Below are positions 25,429-34,464 of a stretch of 64,000 nt of DNA, piece by piece. The notes below the pieces were generated by a model, which ran no database searches, had not been told where the DNA came from, and was given only the letters and a program-made list of their open reading frames with translations. This DNA comes from Paenibacillus guangzhouensis (lineage in GTDB: Bacteria > Bacillota > Bacilli > Paenibacillales > Paenibacillaceae): contig NZ_CP045293.1 in the NCBI RefSeq assembly GCF_009363075.1, forward strand, positions 4,030,001-4,094,000, given 5' to 3'. Both the position numbers and the translations under genes were made by a program. Numbering within the stretch: position 1 is the stretch's first letter; every line of letters begins with the position of its first letter.

Positions 25429-25968
25429 TTATAGGTTTTTGTCGCCTGGTTTCCAGTTGATTGGGCAAAGTCCGCCAGATTGTAATGCTTGAAGTACACG
25501 AAGTGTCTCTTCAACGCTGCGGCCTACATCGTTGTGGTTAACCACTTGGTATTTCAATTCGCCATCTGGATCGATGATGAACAAGCCGCGAAGCGCGATA
25601 CCTTCTTCTTCGATCAATACGCCGTAGTCACGAGCAACGTTCTTCGTGATGTCGGAAGCAAGTGGGAAGTTGATTTGACCCAAACCGCCAGCTTCTTTTG
25701 GAGCGTTGATCCATGCTTTGTGGCTGTGTACGGAGTCGATACTTACACCTAGAATTTCTGTGTTCAATTTCTTGAACTCAGGAGCTGCGTCGCTAAGTGC
25801 TGTAATTTCAGTTGGGCACACGAATGTGAAGTCAAGTGGGTAGAAGAAGAATACTAACCATTTGCCACGGTAGTCATTCAGTGATGCTGCTCCGAATTTT
25901 TGTCCATCTCCTGTTGCTGTCTCCATGTTAAACTCTGGAGCTGGTCTTCCAACTAAGCGTTCTGCCAT
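25429..25968 (-). CDS. 2-Cys peroxiredoxin (AhpC/TSA type)
   Basis: A 179-residue typical 2-Cys peroxiredoxin, preceded by GAGGAGG. The peroxidatic Cys is in YPLDFTFVCPTEITALSD and the resolving Cys in LQSGGLCPINWKPGD. The C-terminal tail is shorter than the eukaryotic overoxidation-sensitive form. It reduces H2O2 and alkyl hydroperoxides in the cytosol; the reductant here is probably thioredoxin, since no AhpF gene follows. Upstream are a good promoter and a PerR-like box. It stands alone. Confidence 0.93.
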   Translation of the reverse strand: MAERLVGRPAPEFNMETATGDGQKFGAASLNDYRGKWLVFFFYPLDFTFVCPTEITALSDAAPEFKKLNTEILGVSIDSVHSHKAWINAPKEAGGLGQINFPLASDITKNVARDYGVLIEEEGIALRGLFIIDPDGELKYQVVNHNDVGRSVEETLRVLQALQSGGLCPINWKPGDKNL

Positions 25969-26033
25969 GATAAAAATCCTCCTCTGAATCTATGAAATTT
26001 GGTTACTTTCAAAGTAAATAACTCACAAGTTAG

Positions 26034-26062
26034 ATGTTATCATTCGCCTATTTGAAAGTCAA
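26034..26062 (-). promoter_or_regulatory. Promoter of the peroxiredoxin gene
   Basis: Minus-strand TTGACT (26057-26062) and TAACAT (26034-26039) are separated by 17 bases, a sigma-A-type promoter ending 66 bases before the start codon. Confidence 0.6.
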
Positions 26063-26081
26063 GATTAAAGCAGTTACTAAT

Positions 26082-26096
26082 TTAGAATTATTATAA
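26082..26096. promoter_or_regulatory. PerR-box-like site
   Basis: TTAGAATTATTATAA differs from the PerR consensus TTATAAT-N-ATTATAA at one position. It lies 20 bases upstream of the -35 element of the peroxiredoxin promoter. This fits peroxide induction, although the position is farther upstream than for many PerR sites. Because leuB reads toward it, it cannot belong to another gene start. Confidence 0.6.
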
Positions 26097-26119
26097 ATAA
26101 GATGACAAATTGGTGAACA

Positions 26120-27214
26120 CTATACTGCTACGCTAACTTTCTCCATCGCTGCAATGATCAAATCGCCCATTGCTTGCGTGCCAATCGCTTTGCTCTTATC
26201 GACGGCAATGTCACCTGTGCGGTGTCCTGCATCAAGCACATGCTTCACAGCGTTCTCGATCGATTGAGCTGCATCTTCGTATCCGAATGTCAAACGGAAC
26301 ATCAACGCAACAGACAGGATAGTCGCGATTGGATTCGAGATGCCTTGGCCAGCAATGTCTGGCGCGGAACCATGTACTGGCTCGTATAATCCGAAGCTTC
26401 CTTCGCCTAATGATGCGGAGGACAACATGCCGATCGAACCTGTTAACATCGCTGCTTCATCACTGATGATATCCCCGAACATGTTCTCTGTTACGATGAC
26501 GTCAAAGCTTGCTGGGCGGCGAAGCAGTTGCATTGCGCAGTTATCAACGAGCACGTGCTCTAGTTCTACATCTGGATAATCCGGAGCGACCCGGTTTACC
26601 ACTTCACGCCATAAGCGGGATGTCTCAAGTACGTTCGCTTTGTCGACCGAAGCCAATTTTTTGCGGCGCTTCTGAGCAATTTCGAACGCTTGACGAACGA
26701 TGCGCTCCACTTCTTTTTCGCTGTATGCGCATGTATCGACTGCTTCTTGTCCATTCTCCGTATCACGGCGGAACTTCTCACCGAAGTAAATACCGCCTGT
26801 CAATTCGCGTACGACGATCAAGTCCGTTCCTTCGAGCACTTCTGGCTTCAACGTCGAAGCTTCCTTCAAGCAATCGAATACGTTCGCAGGACGAATGTTC
26901 GAGAATAAGCCAAGCGCCTTGCGAATACCGAGCAATCCAGTCTCAGGACGAAGCTCTTTCGGATTGTTATCCCATTTCGGACCGCCAACTGCCCCTAATA
27001 ATACAGCATCAGCCTTCTGGCAAATTTCAAGTGTTTCTTGCGGCAACGGCGTGCCTTTCTCATCAATTGCAATCCCGCCAAATAGACCATGCTCTGTTTC
27101 GAATTTGTACCCGAACAATTCTTCCGTACGTTTCAATACTTTCTCCGCTTCTGCTACAACCTCTGGGCCGATTCCGTCACCGGCAATAATCGCAATTTTC
27201 TTCACTTCGGACAT
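26120..27214 (-). CDS. leuB: 3-isopropylmalate dehydrogenase
   Basis: A 364-residue NAD-dependent decarboxylating dehydrogenase, third step of leucine synthesis. I use the ATG at 27214 because GGAGG lies 8 bases upstream; the frame opens 5 codons earlier. Visible motifs are the N-terminal [18 protein letters not shown], the substrate Arg residues in [28 protein letters not shown], the catalytic Lys/Asp region ([38 protein letters not shown]) and the adenosine-binding [15 protein letters not shown]. Unlike the usual order, leuB is separated from leuA by an opposite-strand deacetylase gene and has its own upstream region. leuC and leuD are not in the window. Confidence 0.96.
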   Translation of the reverse strand: MSEVKKIAIIAGDGIGPEVVAEAEKVLKRTEELFGYKFETEHGLFGGIAIDEKGTPLPQETLEICQKADAVLLGAVGGPKWDNNPKELRPETGLLGIRKALGLFSNIRPANVFDCLKEASTLKPEVLEGTDLIVVRELTGGIYFGEKFRRDTENGQEAVDTCAYSEKEVERIVRQAFEIAQKRRKKLASVDKANVLETSRLWREVVNRVAPDYPDVELEHVLVDNCAMQLLRRPASFDVIVTENMFGDIISDEAAMLTGSIGMLSSASLGEGSFGLYEPVHGSAPDIAGQGISNPIATILSVALMFRLTFGYEDAAQSIENAVKHVLDAGHRTGDIAVDKSKAIGTQAMGDLIIAAMEKVSVAV

Positions 27215-27279
27215 GTGAACAACCTCCATCTATTTTTTTCAAGCTGAATTTCCTCATTTTCATCATGTTATCATTCTAA

Positions 27280-27294
27280 CGTAATCCGATTACG
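27280..27294. promoter_or_regulatory. Perfect 7-1-7 palindrome in the leuB/deacetylase intergenic region
   Basis: CGTAATCCGATTACG has perfect 7-base inverted arms around one base. It lies 66 bases upstream of leuB and 129 bases upstream of the divergent deacetylase gene. It looks like a dimeric regulator site, but I do not recognise the regulator. A CodY site, expected for leucine genes, has a different AT-rich consensus and is not clearly present. Confidence 0.4.
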
Positions 27295-27422
27295 CTGACT
27301 AAGATATAAAATCTATGATCTTAATAGGAATCAGCTATAACGCTGCATAATTTCAGAACAGGAAACTCACACTAAACCTGGAATTTGATGAATCAACTAT
27401 GCGGTGATGGAGGATTTACACC

Positions 27423-28268
27423 ATGAGAATTATTCGAACGACACTCCTGCTCTCCTTCTTATTCATGCTCGTCCTGGGGTGCTCTAAGCCTCAAACGCCC
27501 GAAGTGAAGAACTTCTCCAAACCTCATACGCTAAGACCTTTCTCTATGAATGAATCCGTAACGCCTGACCTCGCTGGAGGCAAAGAATCACATGTTCGCA
27601 AGCCAGAGCCGCTTACCTTAGCTGAGCTTCGTGCTAAATATAGCTCCACCTTCCTACTCCACGGCCCGCCCGCACCTAAACGAATTGCACTAACCTTCGA
27701 TGACGTGCCTGATGATTATTTCACTCCACTTATTCTTGATACGCTCAAACAACTTCATGTCAAAGCAACCTTTTTTGTCGTCGGGAACCGCGCGGAGAGC
27801 CATCCTGATATCGTGCGGCGAATGATCAATGAAGGGCATATCATAGGCAACCATTCCTACAGCCATGCTAACTTGCCCAAAATCGTAGACAGTGCCTTTC
27901 GGGATGAAGTCTTAAGAACGGAGGATATCATCAAGAAAATTACGGGCAAAACCATGCTCTTCATTCGTCCTCCTTATGGCAATGTCAGCGAAGATCAGAT
28001 TAAGTGGATCGCGAGCAAGCATATGAAGATCATTAACTGGAACGTTGATTCTTTGGATTGGAAAGGATTATCTGCGGATCAAGTCAAAGCAAATATTATG
28101 AGCAACATCTCTTCGGGAGCCATCGTGTTGCAGCATGGTGCAGGCGGTGTTGGGGAAGATTTAACGGGGACGATTGAGGCGCTGCCAAGCATGGTAGCCG
28201 AGCTTCGCGCGCAGAACATTGAACTGGTGACTATTCCGGAGCTACTGCATAAACCCGCCTATCGATGA
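27423..28268 (+). CDS. Polysaccharide deacetylase lipoprotein (NodB domain, CE4)
   Basis: A 281-residue exported protein preceded by GATGGAGG. The signal peptide ends with lipobox LGCS, so it is membrane-anchored. The NodB domain spans about residues 80-265: the catalytic Asp is in RIALTFDDVPDDYF (motif 1, TFDD). The metal His pair is in EGHIIGNHSYSHANLPK (motif 2, HxxxH), FIRPPYGNVSEDQI is motif 3, WNVDSLDWKG motif 4 and IVLQHGAGG motif 5. All five CE4 motifs are intact. The likely substrate is peptidoglycan or a related N-acetylated wall glycan. It interrupts the leuB-leuA region on the opposite strand and appears unrelated to it. Confidence 0.93.
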   Translation: MRIIRTTLLLSFLFMLVLGCSKPQTPEVKNFSKPHTLRPFSMNESVTPDLAGGKESHVRKPEPLTLAELRAKYSSTFLLHGPPAPKRIALTFDDVPDDYFTPLILDTLKQLHVKATFFVVGNRAESHPDIVRRMINEGHIIGNHSYSHANLPKIVDSAFRDEVLRTEDIIKKITGKTMLFIRPPYGNVSEDQIKWIASKHMKIINWNVDSLDWKGLSADQVKANIMSNISSGAIVLQHGAGGVGEDLTGTIEALPSMVAELRAQNIELVTIPELLHKPAYR

Positions 28269-28272
28269 TGTG

Positions 28273-28309
28273 AAAAAACCACTTGTGACCTCGGTCGCAA
28301 GTGGTTTCT
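28273..28309. terminator. Terminator between deacetylase gene and leuA
   Basis: AAACCACTTGTGACC and GGTCGCAAGTGGTTT form a stem between convergent genes, with A/T tracts on both sides. Confidence 0.78.
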
Positions 28310-28321
28310 ATGTTTTTTGAT

Positions 28322-29869
28322 TTAGATCAAGCTCATTTTATCGCGGCGGCCCGTTGCTGTCTTCCGCTTCTCAATAAGTCGATTCAACGCATCGATATAA
28401 GCTTTGGCACTCGCTTCGAGAATATCCGTGCTGACGCCGCGGCCTTGTTCCGTTATGCCATTCTGTGCCAAGATGACGTGCACTTCCCCTTGCGCATCTT
28501 TCCCGTGCGATACCGATTTGATGGAATAGTCGCTCAGCTCCACCTCTTCACCTGTCGCGCGGTCAATCGCATTGTAGATTGCATCGACGGAGCCATTGCC
28601 CTCCGCTTCTTCTTCTAGCGTCTTTTCTTCCGCCGTATGCAGCGTCACTCGTGCGGACGGAACGAATTGATTGCCGTAAGAGACATGCAGCACATCCAGC
28701 TTGAATACTTCTGGCGTATCGATCAGCTTCTCTTCGATCATCGCGCGAATGTCTTCGTCGGATACTTCTTTCTTCTTGTCCGCGAGGTCTTTGAACTTCG
28801 CGAATGCCGCGTTCACTTGCTCTTCGCTGAGATCATAGCCAAGATCAATCAATTTCTCGCGGAAAGCGTGGCGACCCGAGTGCTTGCCGAGCACGAGTTT
28901 GCTGTCTTTCAATCCAATTGTTTCTGGCGACATAATCTCGTACGTCGTCTTCTCTTTCAGCATGCCATCTTGGTGAATACCGGATTCATGCGCGAACGCA
29001 TTCGCACCGACGATCGCCTTGTTCCCAGGCACGACCATCCCTGTCAGCTTGCTGACCAAACGGCTCGTTCTCGCAATCTCGGATAGGTTCAGCGTCGTCT
29101 TCGCTTGGAAGAACTCTTGGCGTGTCTCGAGGGCCATCGCTACTTCTTCGAGCGATGTATTCCCCGCACGTTCACCAATGCCGTTAATCGTGCCTTCGAT
29201 TTGGTCTGCTCCGTTCAGGATCGCCGCAAGCGCGTTCGCCGTTGCCATGCCGAGATCGTCGTGGCAGTGCGCACTCAGCTGGATCGTCTCGATCCCGTTC
29301 ACGTTTTCTTTTAACGTCTTGAAGATGTTGCCATATTCATATGGAGTCAAGAACCCTACCGTATCCGGAATATTGACGACCGTTGCACCGGCTTTGATCG
29401 CCATCTCCGTCACTTGGCAGAGGAAGTCCAGCTCCGTACGGCCCGCATCTTCCGGTGAGAATTCGATCTTGCTGAAGTACTTCTTCGCATATTTAATCGC
29501 GGCTTCCGCTGCTTCGAGCATTTGCTCCTTCGTCATCCGCAGCTTATGCTGACGGTGAATGGGAGAAGATGCCAAGAACAAGTGGATGCATGGATCCTGC
29601 GCACCGATCAGTGCCTCACGTACCGCATCGATATCTTGGGTACGCGAGCGAGCAAGGCCGATCACGGATGCGTTCTTCACCGCGCGTGCAACTGCGTTTA
29701 CAGCCGCCAAATCCCCAGGCGATGCAGCAGGGAATCCCGCCTCGATCCGGTCGACGCCCAATTTCTCAAGTTGGTAAGCGATTTCTACTTTTTCCTTCGT
29801 ATTCAAATTGACGCCGGGCGATTGCTCACCATCCCGCAACGTGGTATCAAAAATATAAATTTTGCGCAT
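28322..29869 (-). CDS. leuA: 2-isopropylmalate synthase
   Basis: A 515-residue enzyme condensing acetyl-CoA with 2-oxoisovalerate, the committed step of leucine synthesis. The N-terminal HMGL-like barrel has the metal/catalytic motif [15 protein letters not shown], the His ligands in [20 protein letters not shown] and the [18 protein letters not shown] signature. The C-terminal LeuA dimer/allosteric domain (about residues 390-510; [20 protein letters not shown]) binds leucine for feedback inhibition. It lies 98 bases after ilvC, with an intervening terminator-like hairpin. It is probably the last gene of the ilvBNC-leuA transcript, possibly with partial read-through. Confidence 0.96.
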   Translation of the reverse strand: MRKIYIFDTTLRDGEQSPGVNLNTKEKVEIAYQLEKLGVDRIEAGFPAASPGDLAAVNAVARAVKNASVIGLARSRTQDIDAVREALIGAQDPCIHLFLASSPIHRQHKLRMTKEQMLEAAEAAIKYAKKYFSKIEFSPEDAGRTELDFLCQVTEMAIKAGATVVNIPDTVGFLTPYEYGNIFKTLKENVNGIETIQLSAHCHDDLGMATANALAAILNGADQIEGTINGIGERAGNTSLEEVAMALETRQEFFQAKTTLNLSEIARTSRLVSKLTGMVVPGNKAIVGANAFAHESGIHQDGMLKEKTTYEIMSPETIGLKDSKLVLGKHSGRHAFREKLIDLGYDLSEEQVNAAFAKFKDLADKKKEVSDEDIRAMIEEKLIDTPEVFKLDVLHVSYGNQFVPSARVTLHTAEEKTLEEEAEGNGSVDAIYNAIDRATGEEVELSDYSIKSVSHGKDAQGEVHVILAQNGITEQGRGVSTDILEASAKAYIDALNRLIEKRKTATGRRDKMSLI

Positions 29870-29906
29870 GCTGCACCTCCGAATTGAACTAAGAAGCTTT
29901 ATTGCT

Positions 29907-29940
29907 AAAAGCTTCCGAAGGAGATCCTCCGGAAGCTTTT
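29907..29940 (-). terminator. Hairpin between ilvC and leuA
   Basis: AAAAGCTTCCG and CGGAAGCTTTT form an 11-base-pair perfect stem, with inner GGAG/CTCC pairing. The following T-run on the minus strand is short (TTTTAG). It could act as a partial terminator or an mRNA-processing/stability element that lowers leuA expression relative to ilvC. Confidence 0.6.
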
Positions 29941-29966
29941 CATGAACGCTATGAATATCTTATTTA

Positions 29967-30977
<1,011 letters not shown>

Positions 30978-30992
30978 TTAATTGTAAACCCT

Positions 30993-31051
30993 CGCTAAGC
31001 GGGTGTCTCAAAGGATAGGCTTATCCTATCCTCTCAAACACCCGCTTAGCG
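30993..31051 (-). promoter_or_regulatory. Large hairpin in the ilvC leader
   Basis: Outer arms CGCTAAGCGGGTGT and ACACCCGCTTAGCG (14 bases, perfect) enclose a second perfect stem (AGGATAGG/CCTATCCT). It ends about 35 bases upstream of the ilvC start and lacks a T-run in the direction of transcription. A terminator is therefore less likely than an mRNA-stability or processing structure at the 5' side of ilvC. It may shield ilvC mRNA after cleavage from the ilvBN transcript; this is inference. Confidence 0.6.
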
Positions 31052-31107
31052 GGCATTTGATCATAGTGGTATAAATTATAAATTTGACATTGAAGTTGCT
31101 GTTAAGC

Positions 31108-31234
31108 GCTACGAGAAATACTCGATTTCTGGCCGCTGTTGTTCCCCAATTCCTTGATTGATTAGGTGTAAAGATGGAATTGGTTAACAAAGGCGGACGC
31201 TTCGCTCCTTCAATTCGAGTATTCCTCTTCGCTC
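31108..31234 (-). other. Structured intergenic element between ilvN and ilvC
   Basis: Nested inverted repeats: the outer arms GAGAAATACTCGA and TCGAGTATTCCTC (11 of 12 core positions pair) enclose CCAATTCC and GGAATTGG. The whole unit is about 125 bases with no coding potential, and is separate from the 14-base-pair hairpin next to ilvC. It could be a regulatory RNA domain or a MITE-like dispersed repeat; other copies would be needed to tell. No transposase or target duplication is visible. Confidence 0.5.
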
Positions 31235-31274
31235 AGTACACGTACACATGCATATTTCTAATTTATATTTTTTC

Positions 31275-31766
31275 TTAAGTAGCGTTGCCGCGGATCATGG
31301 CGGTAACACCAGTCCGGCTCAATTCCTTGATTCCGTAAGGCTTCATGAGCTCAATCATCGCATCGATCTTGTCGGTGTCCCCAACAACTTGAACCATCAT
31401 GCTGTGGGTACCGATATCGACGACCGCTGCGCGGAAAGTCTCAACAACCCCCATAATCTCCGGACGAACATTCGGTTCGGCCTTCACCTTGATTAAGGCA
31501 AGCTCGCGTGCCACCATTGGCTTCGAGCTAAGATCAATAACTTTGATCACATCAATCAACTTGTATAACTGCTTCTCGATTTGCTCCAGCGTTCCGCTGT
31601 CGCCTTCCGTGACGATAACCATCCGGGACAAGCCGGCTTCTTCCGACTGTCCCACTGTGATGCTCTCGATATTAAATCCGCGGCGTCCGAACAATCCGGA
31701 TACGCGCTGCAATACACCTGGTTGATCATTTACTAGAACGGCGATGGTATGTTTAGTCGGCATCAT
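31275..31766 (-). CDS. ilvN: Acetolactate synthase small (regulatory) subunit
   Basis: A 163-residue regulatory subunit with an N-terminal ACT domain (HTIAVLVNDQPGVLQRVSGL followed by FGRRGFNIESITVGQSEE) that binds valine for feedback inhibition. A C-terminal ACT-like domain follows (VVETFRAAVVDIGTHSMMVQ). Its start overlaps the end of ilvB by 4 bases, so subunits are made in coupled fashion. This is the usual length (160-170). The alternative symbol ilvH is also used. Confidence 0.95.
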   Translation of the reverse strand: MMPTKHTIAVLVNDQPGVLQRVSGLFGRRGFNIESITVGQSEEAGLSRMVIVTEGDSGTLEQIEKQLYKLIDVIKVIDLSSKPMVARELALIKVKAEPNVRPEIMGVVETFRAAVVDIGTHSMMVQVVGDTDKIDAMIELMKPYGIKELSRTGVTAMIRGNAT

Positions 31767-33505
31767 TCGCTATCCCCCAATATCATTTGATCGATCGTGT
31801 CTCCTGCTTGAACCATCGGGTAGACGTTCTCACCCTTACGGACCACAAATTCAACGACGACCGGACCTGGTGTATTTAGTGCTTCCTGCCAAGCTGCCTC
31901 GGCTTCTTCCTTGTTCGTTGCACGCAATCCCTTCACGCCGTAGGCTTCCGCAAGTTTCGGGAAGTCCGGGCTTCCTTCGAGATCGATATGGCTGTAGCGG
32001 CCTTTGTAGATGATCTCTTGCCACTGGCGAACCATACCCAGCACTTGGTTGTTAATAATAACGACCTTCACCGGAATGTTGTTAATCGCGCAGATCGCAA
32101 GCTCTTGCGCACACATCTGCATGCCGCCGTCCCCGTTAATCGAGATCACCAATCGATCTGGATGCGCCATTTGGGCACCGATCGCGGATGGGAATCCGAA
32201 GCCCATCGTTCCAAGACCACCGGAAGTGACGAAGGAACGAGGTTGATTGAATTTGTAGAACTGCGCCGCCCACATTTGATGCTGCCCAACGTCCGTCGTA
32301 ACGATCGCTTGACCTTCTGTTGTGCGATGGAGCATCTCGATTACCCATTGCGGCTTCAATTCCGTATCGGAGTCTTCATACTGCAGCGGCTGCTCTTCCT
32401 TCCACTGCATCACTTGAGCTCTCCAAGCATCAACATGTGCGTATTTCGCATCTTTGTTCAAGATTTCAAGGACCGATTTCACATCGCCCACGATTGGAAT
32501 GTCCGTCGGTACATTCTTGCCGATCTCCGCCGGATCAATATCGATATGAACAACCTTCGCGTGCGGTGCGAAGCCTTGAAGCTTCATCGTTACCCGATCA
32601 TCGAATCGAGCGCCGATATTGATAAGCAAATCTGTATTCTGAAGCGCCTTGTTCGATGCGAATGTCCCGTGCATCCCCGGCATTCCTGTCCAGAGATCAT
32701 GACCGCTTGGGAATCCGCCAAGTCCGAGCAGGGTTGTCGTAATCGGAATTCCCGTTGTCGTAACGAACCGATACAATTCGTCATGACCTCCGGAGTAGAC
32801 AACACCGCCACCCGCTAGAATTAGTGGCCTTTGCGCCGTTTCAATGGCCTTAAGCAATTTGTCTGTCTGTAAGCGATTCGGATTCACCGTTGGGTTATAT
32901 CCGCGAATGTTCACTTCCGTCACAGGCTTGAACATCGTTTTGTTCGCCGATACATCTTTCGGAATGTCGATCAGGACCGGACCTTTACGACCCGTAGAGG
33001 CTATATGGAACGCTTCGTGAATGATGCGCGGCAAATCCTCTACATCGCGGACAAGATAACTATGCTTCGTGATCGGCATCGTAATTCCCGTAATGTCCGC
33101 TTCTTGGAATGCGTCCGTACCGATGAAGTTCGTTGCGACGTTCCCTGTGATGACGACGAGTGGCACCGAATCCATATAAGCTGTCGCGATTCCAGTAACG
33201 AGGTTCGTTGCCCCCGGTCCTGACGTTGCGATACATACGCCGACTTTGCCGCTTGCTCTCGCATAACCGTCTGCCGCGTGAATCGCGCCTTGTTCGTGAC
33301 GTGTAAGAACGTGTTTGAAATCATCAAATCCATGCATTGCATCGTAGATGTAGAGCACTGCGCCACCCGGATAGCCGAAGACGCATTCGACACCTTCTAG
33401 CAGTAGACTGCGAAGCAGAATTTCCGAACCCGTAATCACTTCCGGCTTCATCCATTTTTCGCGTAGTTGTTCTTTTGACCCCATCATTGCACTTTGAGCG
33501 TTCAT
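31763..33505 (-). CDS. ilvB: Acetolactate synthase large (catalytic) subunit
   Basis: A 580-residue ThDP enzyme starting at the ATG at 33505, set by AAGGAGG 8 bases upstream; the longer frame runs into the T-box leader and is rejected. Motifs are the catalytic Glu of the N-terminal Pyr domain (HEQGAIHAADGYARASGKVG), the FAD/NAD-like central domain and the C-terminal ThDP/Mg motif (GDGGMQMCAQELAICAINN...NNQ). It condenses pyruvate with pyruvate or 2-oxobutyrate, the first common step for Val, Leu and Ile. It is the first gene after the leader, consistent with attenuation control. Confidence 0.97.
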   Translation of the reverse strand: MNAQSAMMGSKEQLREKWMKPEVITGSEILLRSLLLEGVECVFGYPGGAVLYIYDAMHGFDDFKHVLTRHEQGAIHAADGYARASGKVGVCIATSGPGATNLVTGIATAYMDSVPLVVITGNVATNFIGTDAFQEADITGITMPITKHSYLVRDVEDLPRIIHEAFHIASTGRKGPVLIDIPKDVSANKTMFKPVTEVNIRGYNPTVNPNRLQTDKLLKAIETAQRPLILAGGGVVYSGGHDELYRFVTTTGIPITTTLLGLGGFPSGHDLWTGMPGMHGTFASNKALQNTDLLINIGARFDDRVTMKLQGFAPHAKVVHIDIDPAEIGKNVPTDIPIVGDVKSVLEILNKDAKYAHVDAWRAQVMQWKEEQPLQYEDSDTELKPQWVIEMLHRTTEGQAIVTTDVGQHQMWAAQFYKFNQPRSFVTSGGLGTMGFGFPSAIGAQMAHPDRLVISINGDGGMQMCAQELAICAINNIPVKVVIINNQVLGMVRQWQEIIYKGRYSHIDLEGSPDFPKLAEAYGVKGLRATNKEEAEAAWQEALNTPGPVVVEFVVRKGENVYPMVQAGDTIDQMILGDSE

Positions 33506-33534
33506 AAGTGTTCCTCCTTTTTTGAAAATGTTAA

Positions 33535-33880
33535 TAAAATCAAAAAAACCTTCCGTCCTCACACGTATCACACGTGATGAGGGACGAAAGGTTGATCTTC
33601 CGTGGTACCACCCAAATTTGCTACACATCTCGCAATGTGTAACCTTCATAAGTACAATGCATCCGATCCAATCATTTGCCTGTACTCTGATACGTAACGT
33701 GTACCTTACGACTCTCCCTAATAGTTCCCAAGTGGGTTCGTTCAGGAGAACAGCTCCGAGGTGAGCTCGTATATAAGGGATTTCGGCGGTGGTTGCAGCA
33801 AATTCCACACGCTCTCTGAGCAAAAGGGCCCTTAAAACTTCGTCCTCTTCATCGCTATTACCAATATGTTTCAAATTGTT
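33535..33880 (-). ncRNA. T-box leader upstream of ilvB
   Basis: On the minus strand the hallmark T-box sequence GGGTGGTACCACGG (33600-33613) pairs in the antiterminator. It is followed by a terminator hairpin (arms AACCTTTCGTCC... and GGACGGAAGGTT, about 33548-33592) and a run of seven T residues. Upstream of it are the stem I/II/III regions. Uncharged tRNA binding would prevent termination and switch on ilvB. I could not resolve the specifier codon with confidence; Leu, Ile or Val would fit the genes. The leader starts just downstream of a strong promoter. Confidence 0.9.
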
Positions 33881-33886
33881 AGATGT

Positions 33887-33916
33887 ATTATATTCCTAGC
33901 TTGTTGCAGAAGTCAA
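33887..33916 (-). promoter_or_regulatory. Promoter of the T-box/ilvBNC transcript
   Basis: Minus-strand TTGACT (33911-33916) and a perfect TATAAT (33887-33892) with an 18-base spacer. The predicted start near 33880 coincides with the beginning of the leader. Confidence 0.8.
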
Positions 33917-34014
33917 TAGCTATGTCATAAAAAAAATTCCCCATCTTTTCTCCCGTACATACAATACATAAATGCCCGGATCATCAAAATTCCCTTCGAA
34001 CGGGGTGTAAAACC

Positions 34015-34464
34015 ATGCTTATCCGTATGCGCCAGCCTTACACCGATGATGTCAAAATCGTTGCGCTCGTCGAATCCGAATTGCTGCCGATATCCCCCTA
34101 TATCATGACTCATGAGGAACTAAATCAAGATGTTCTAACAAGGTTAAAGCGTGGAAGAACCTTTATTCTATCCGCGCTTCCGAGCAGTGAGCCGCTTGGA
34201 TTCATCCATGTCATGTTGAACGGCAGATGGATGTACATCGATATGCTTGCTGTGAAGTCCAGCCACAAACGCAAAGGATATGGAGCTAGGTTGCTGCTCA
34301 CAGCTGAAAACTATGCACGACGATTAGGATGCGAACATGCCAAGCTGCTCGTCGATGACGTGAATCAAGACGCACTGCTCTTCTATATGCACTCAGGTTA
34401 TTACATGACAAAGCATTGGCAGGAAACGCATTACTACGAGCTGCTCAAGCGGCTCGATCTCTAA
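34015..34464 (+). CDS. GNAT-family N-acetyltransferase
   Basis: A 149-residue acetyltransferase. The fold is evident from a central beta strand (EPLGFIHVMLNGRWMYIDML) and the acetyl-CoA pyrophosphate loop (VKSSHKRKGYGARLLLTAEN, R-x-x-G-x-G/A type), then ARRLGCEHAKLLVDDVNQDA and YYMTKHWQETHYYELLK. The start at 34015 has only a weak ribosome site (GGGGTG); the ATG at 34027 is an alternative. The substrate is unknown. Its 3' end overlaps the convergent Gly/Tyr-rich gene by 4 bases. Confidence 0.88.
   Translation: MLIRMRQPYTDDVKIVALVESELLPISPYIMTHEELNQDVLTRLKRGRTFILSALPSSEPLGFIHVMLNGRWMYIDMLAVKSSHKRKGYGARLLLTAENYARRLGCEHAKLLVDDVNQDALLFYMHSGYYMTKHWQETHYYELLKRLDL

Noticed and set aside
26509-27189. 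A 226-codon plus-strand frame opposite leuB.
   Set aside because: Shadow of leuB; no ribosome site and no similarity to known domains.
31988-32818. A 276-codon open frame on the plus strand opposite ilvB.
   Set aside because: It is the complement of a highly conserved enzyme gene, has no ribosome site and no recognisable protein family; a coding shadow.
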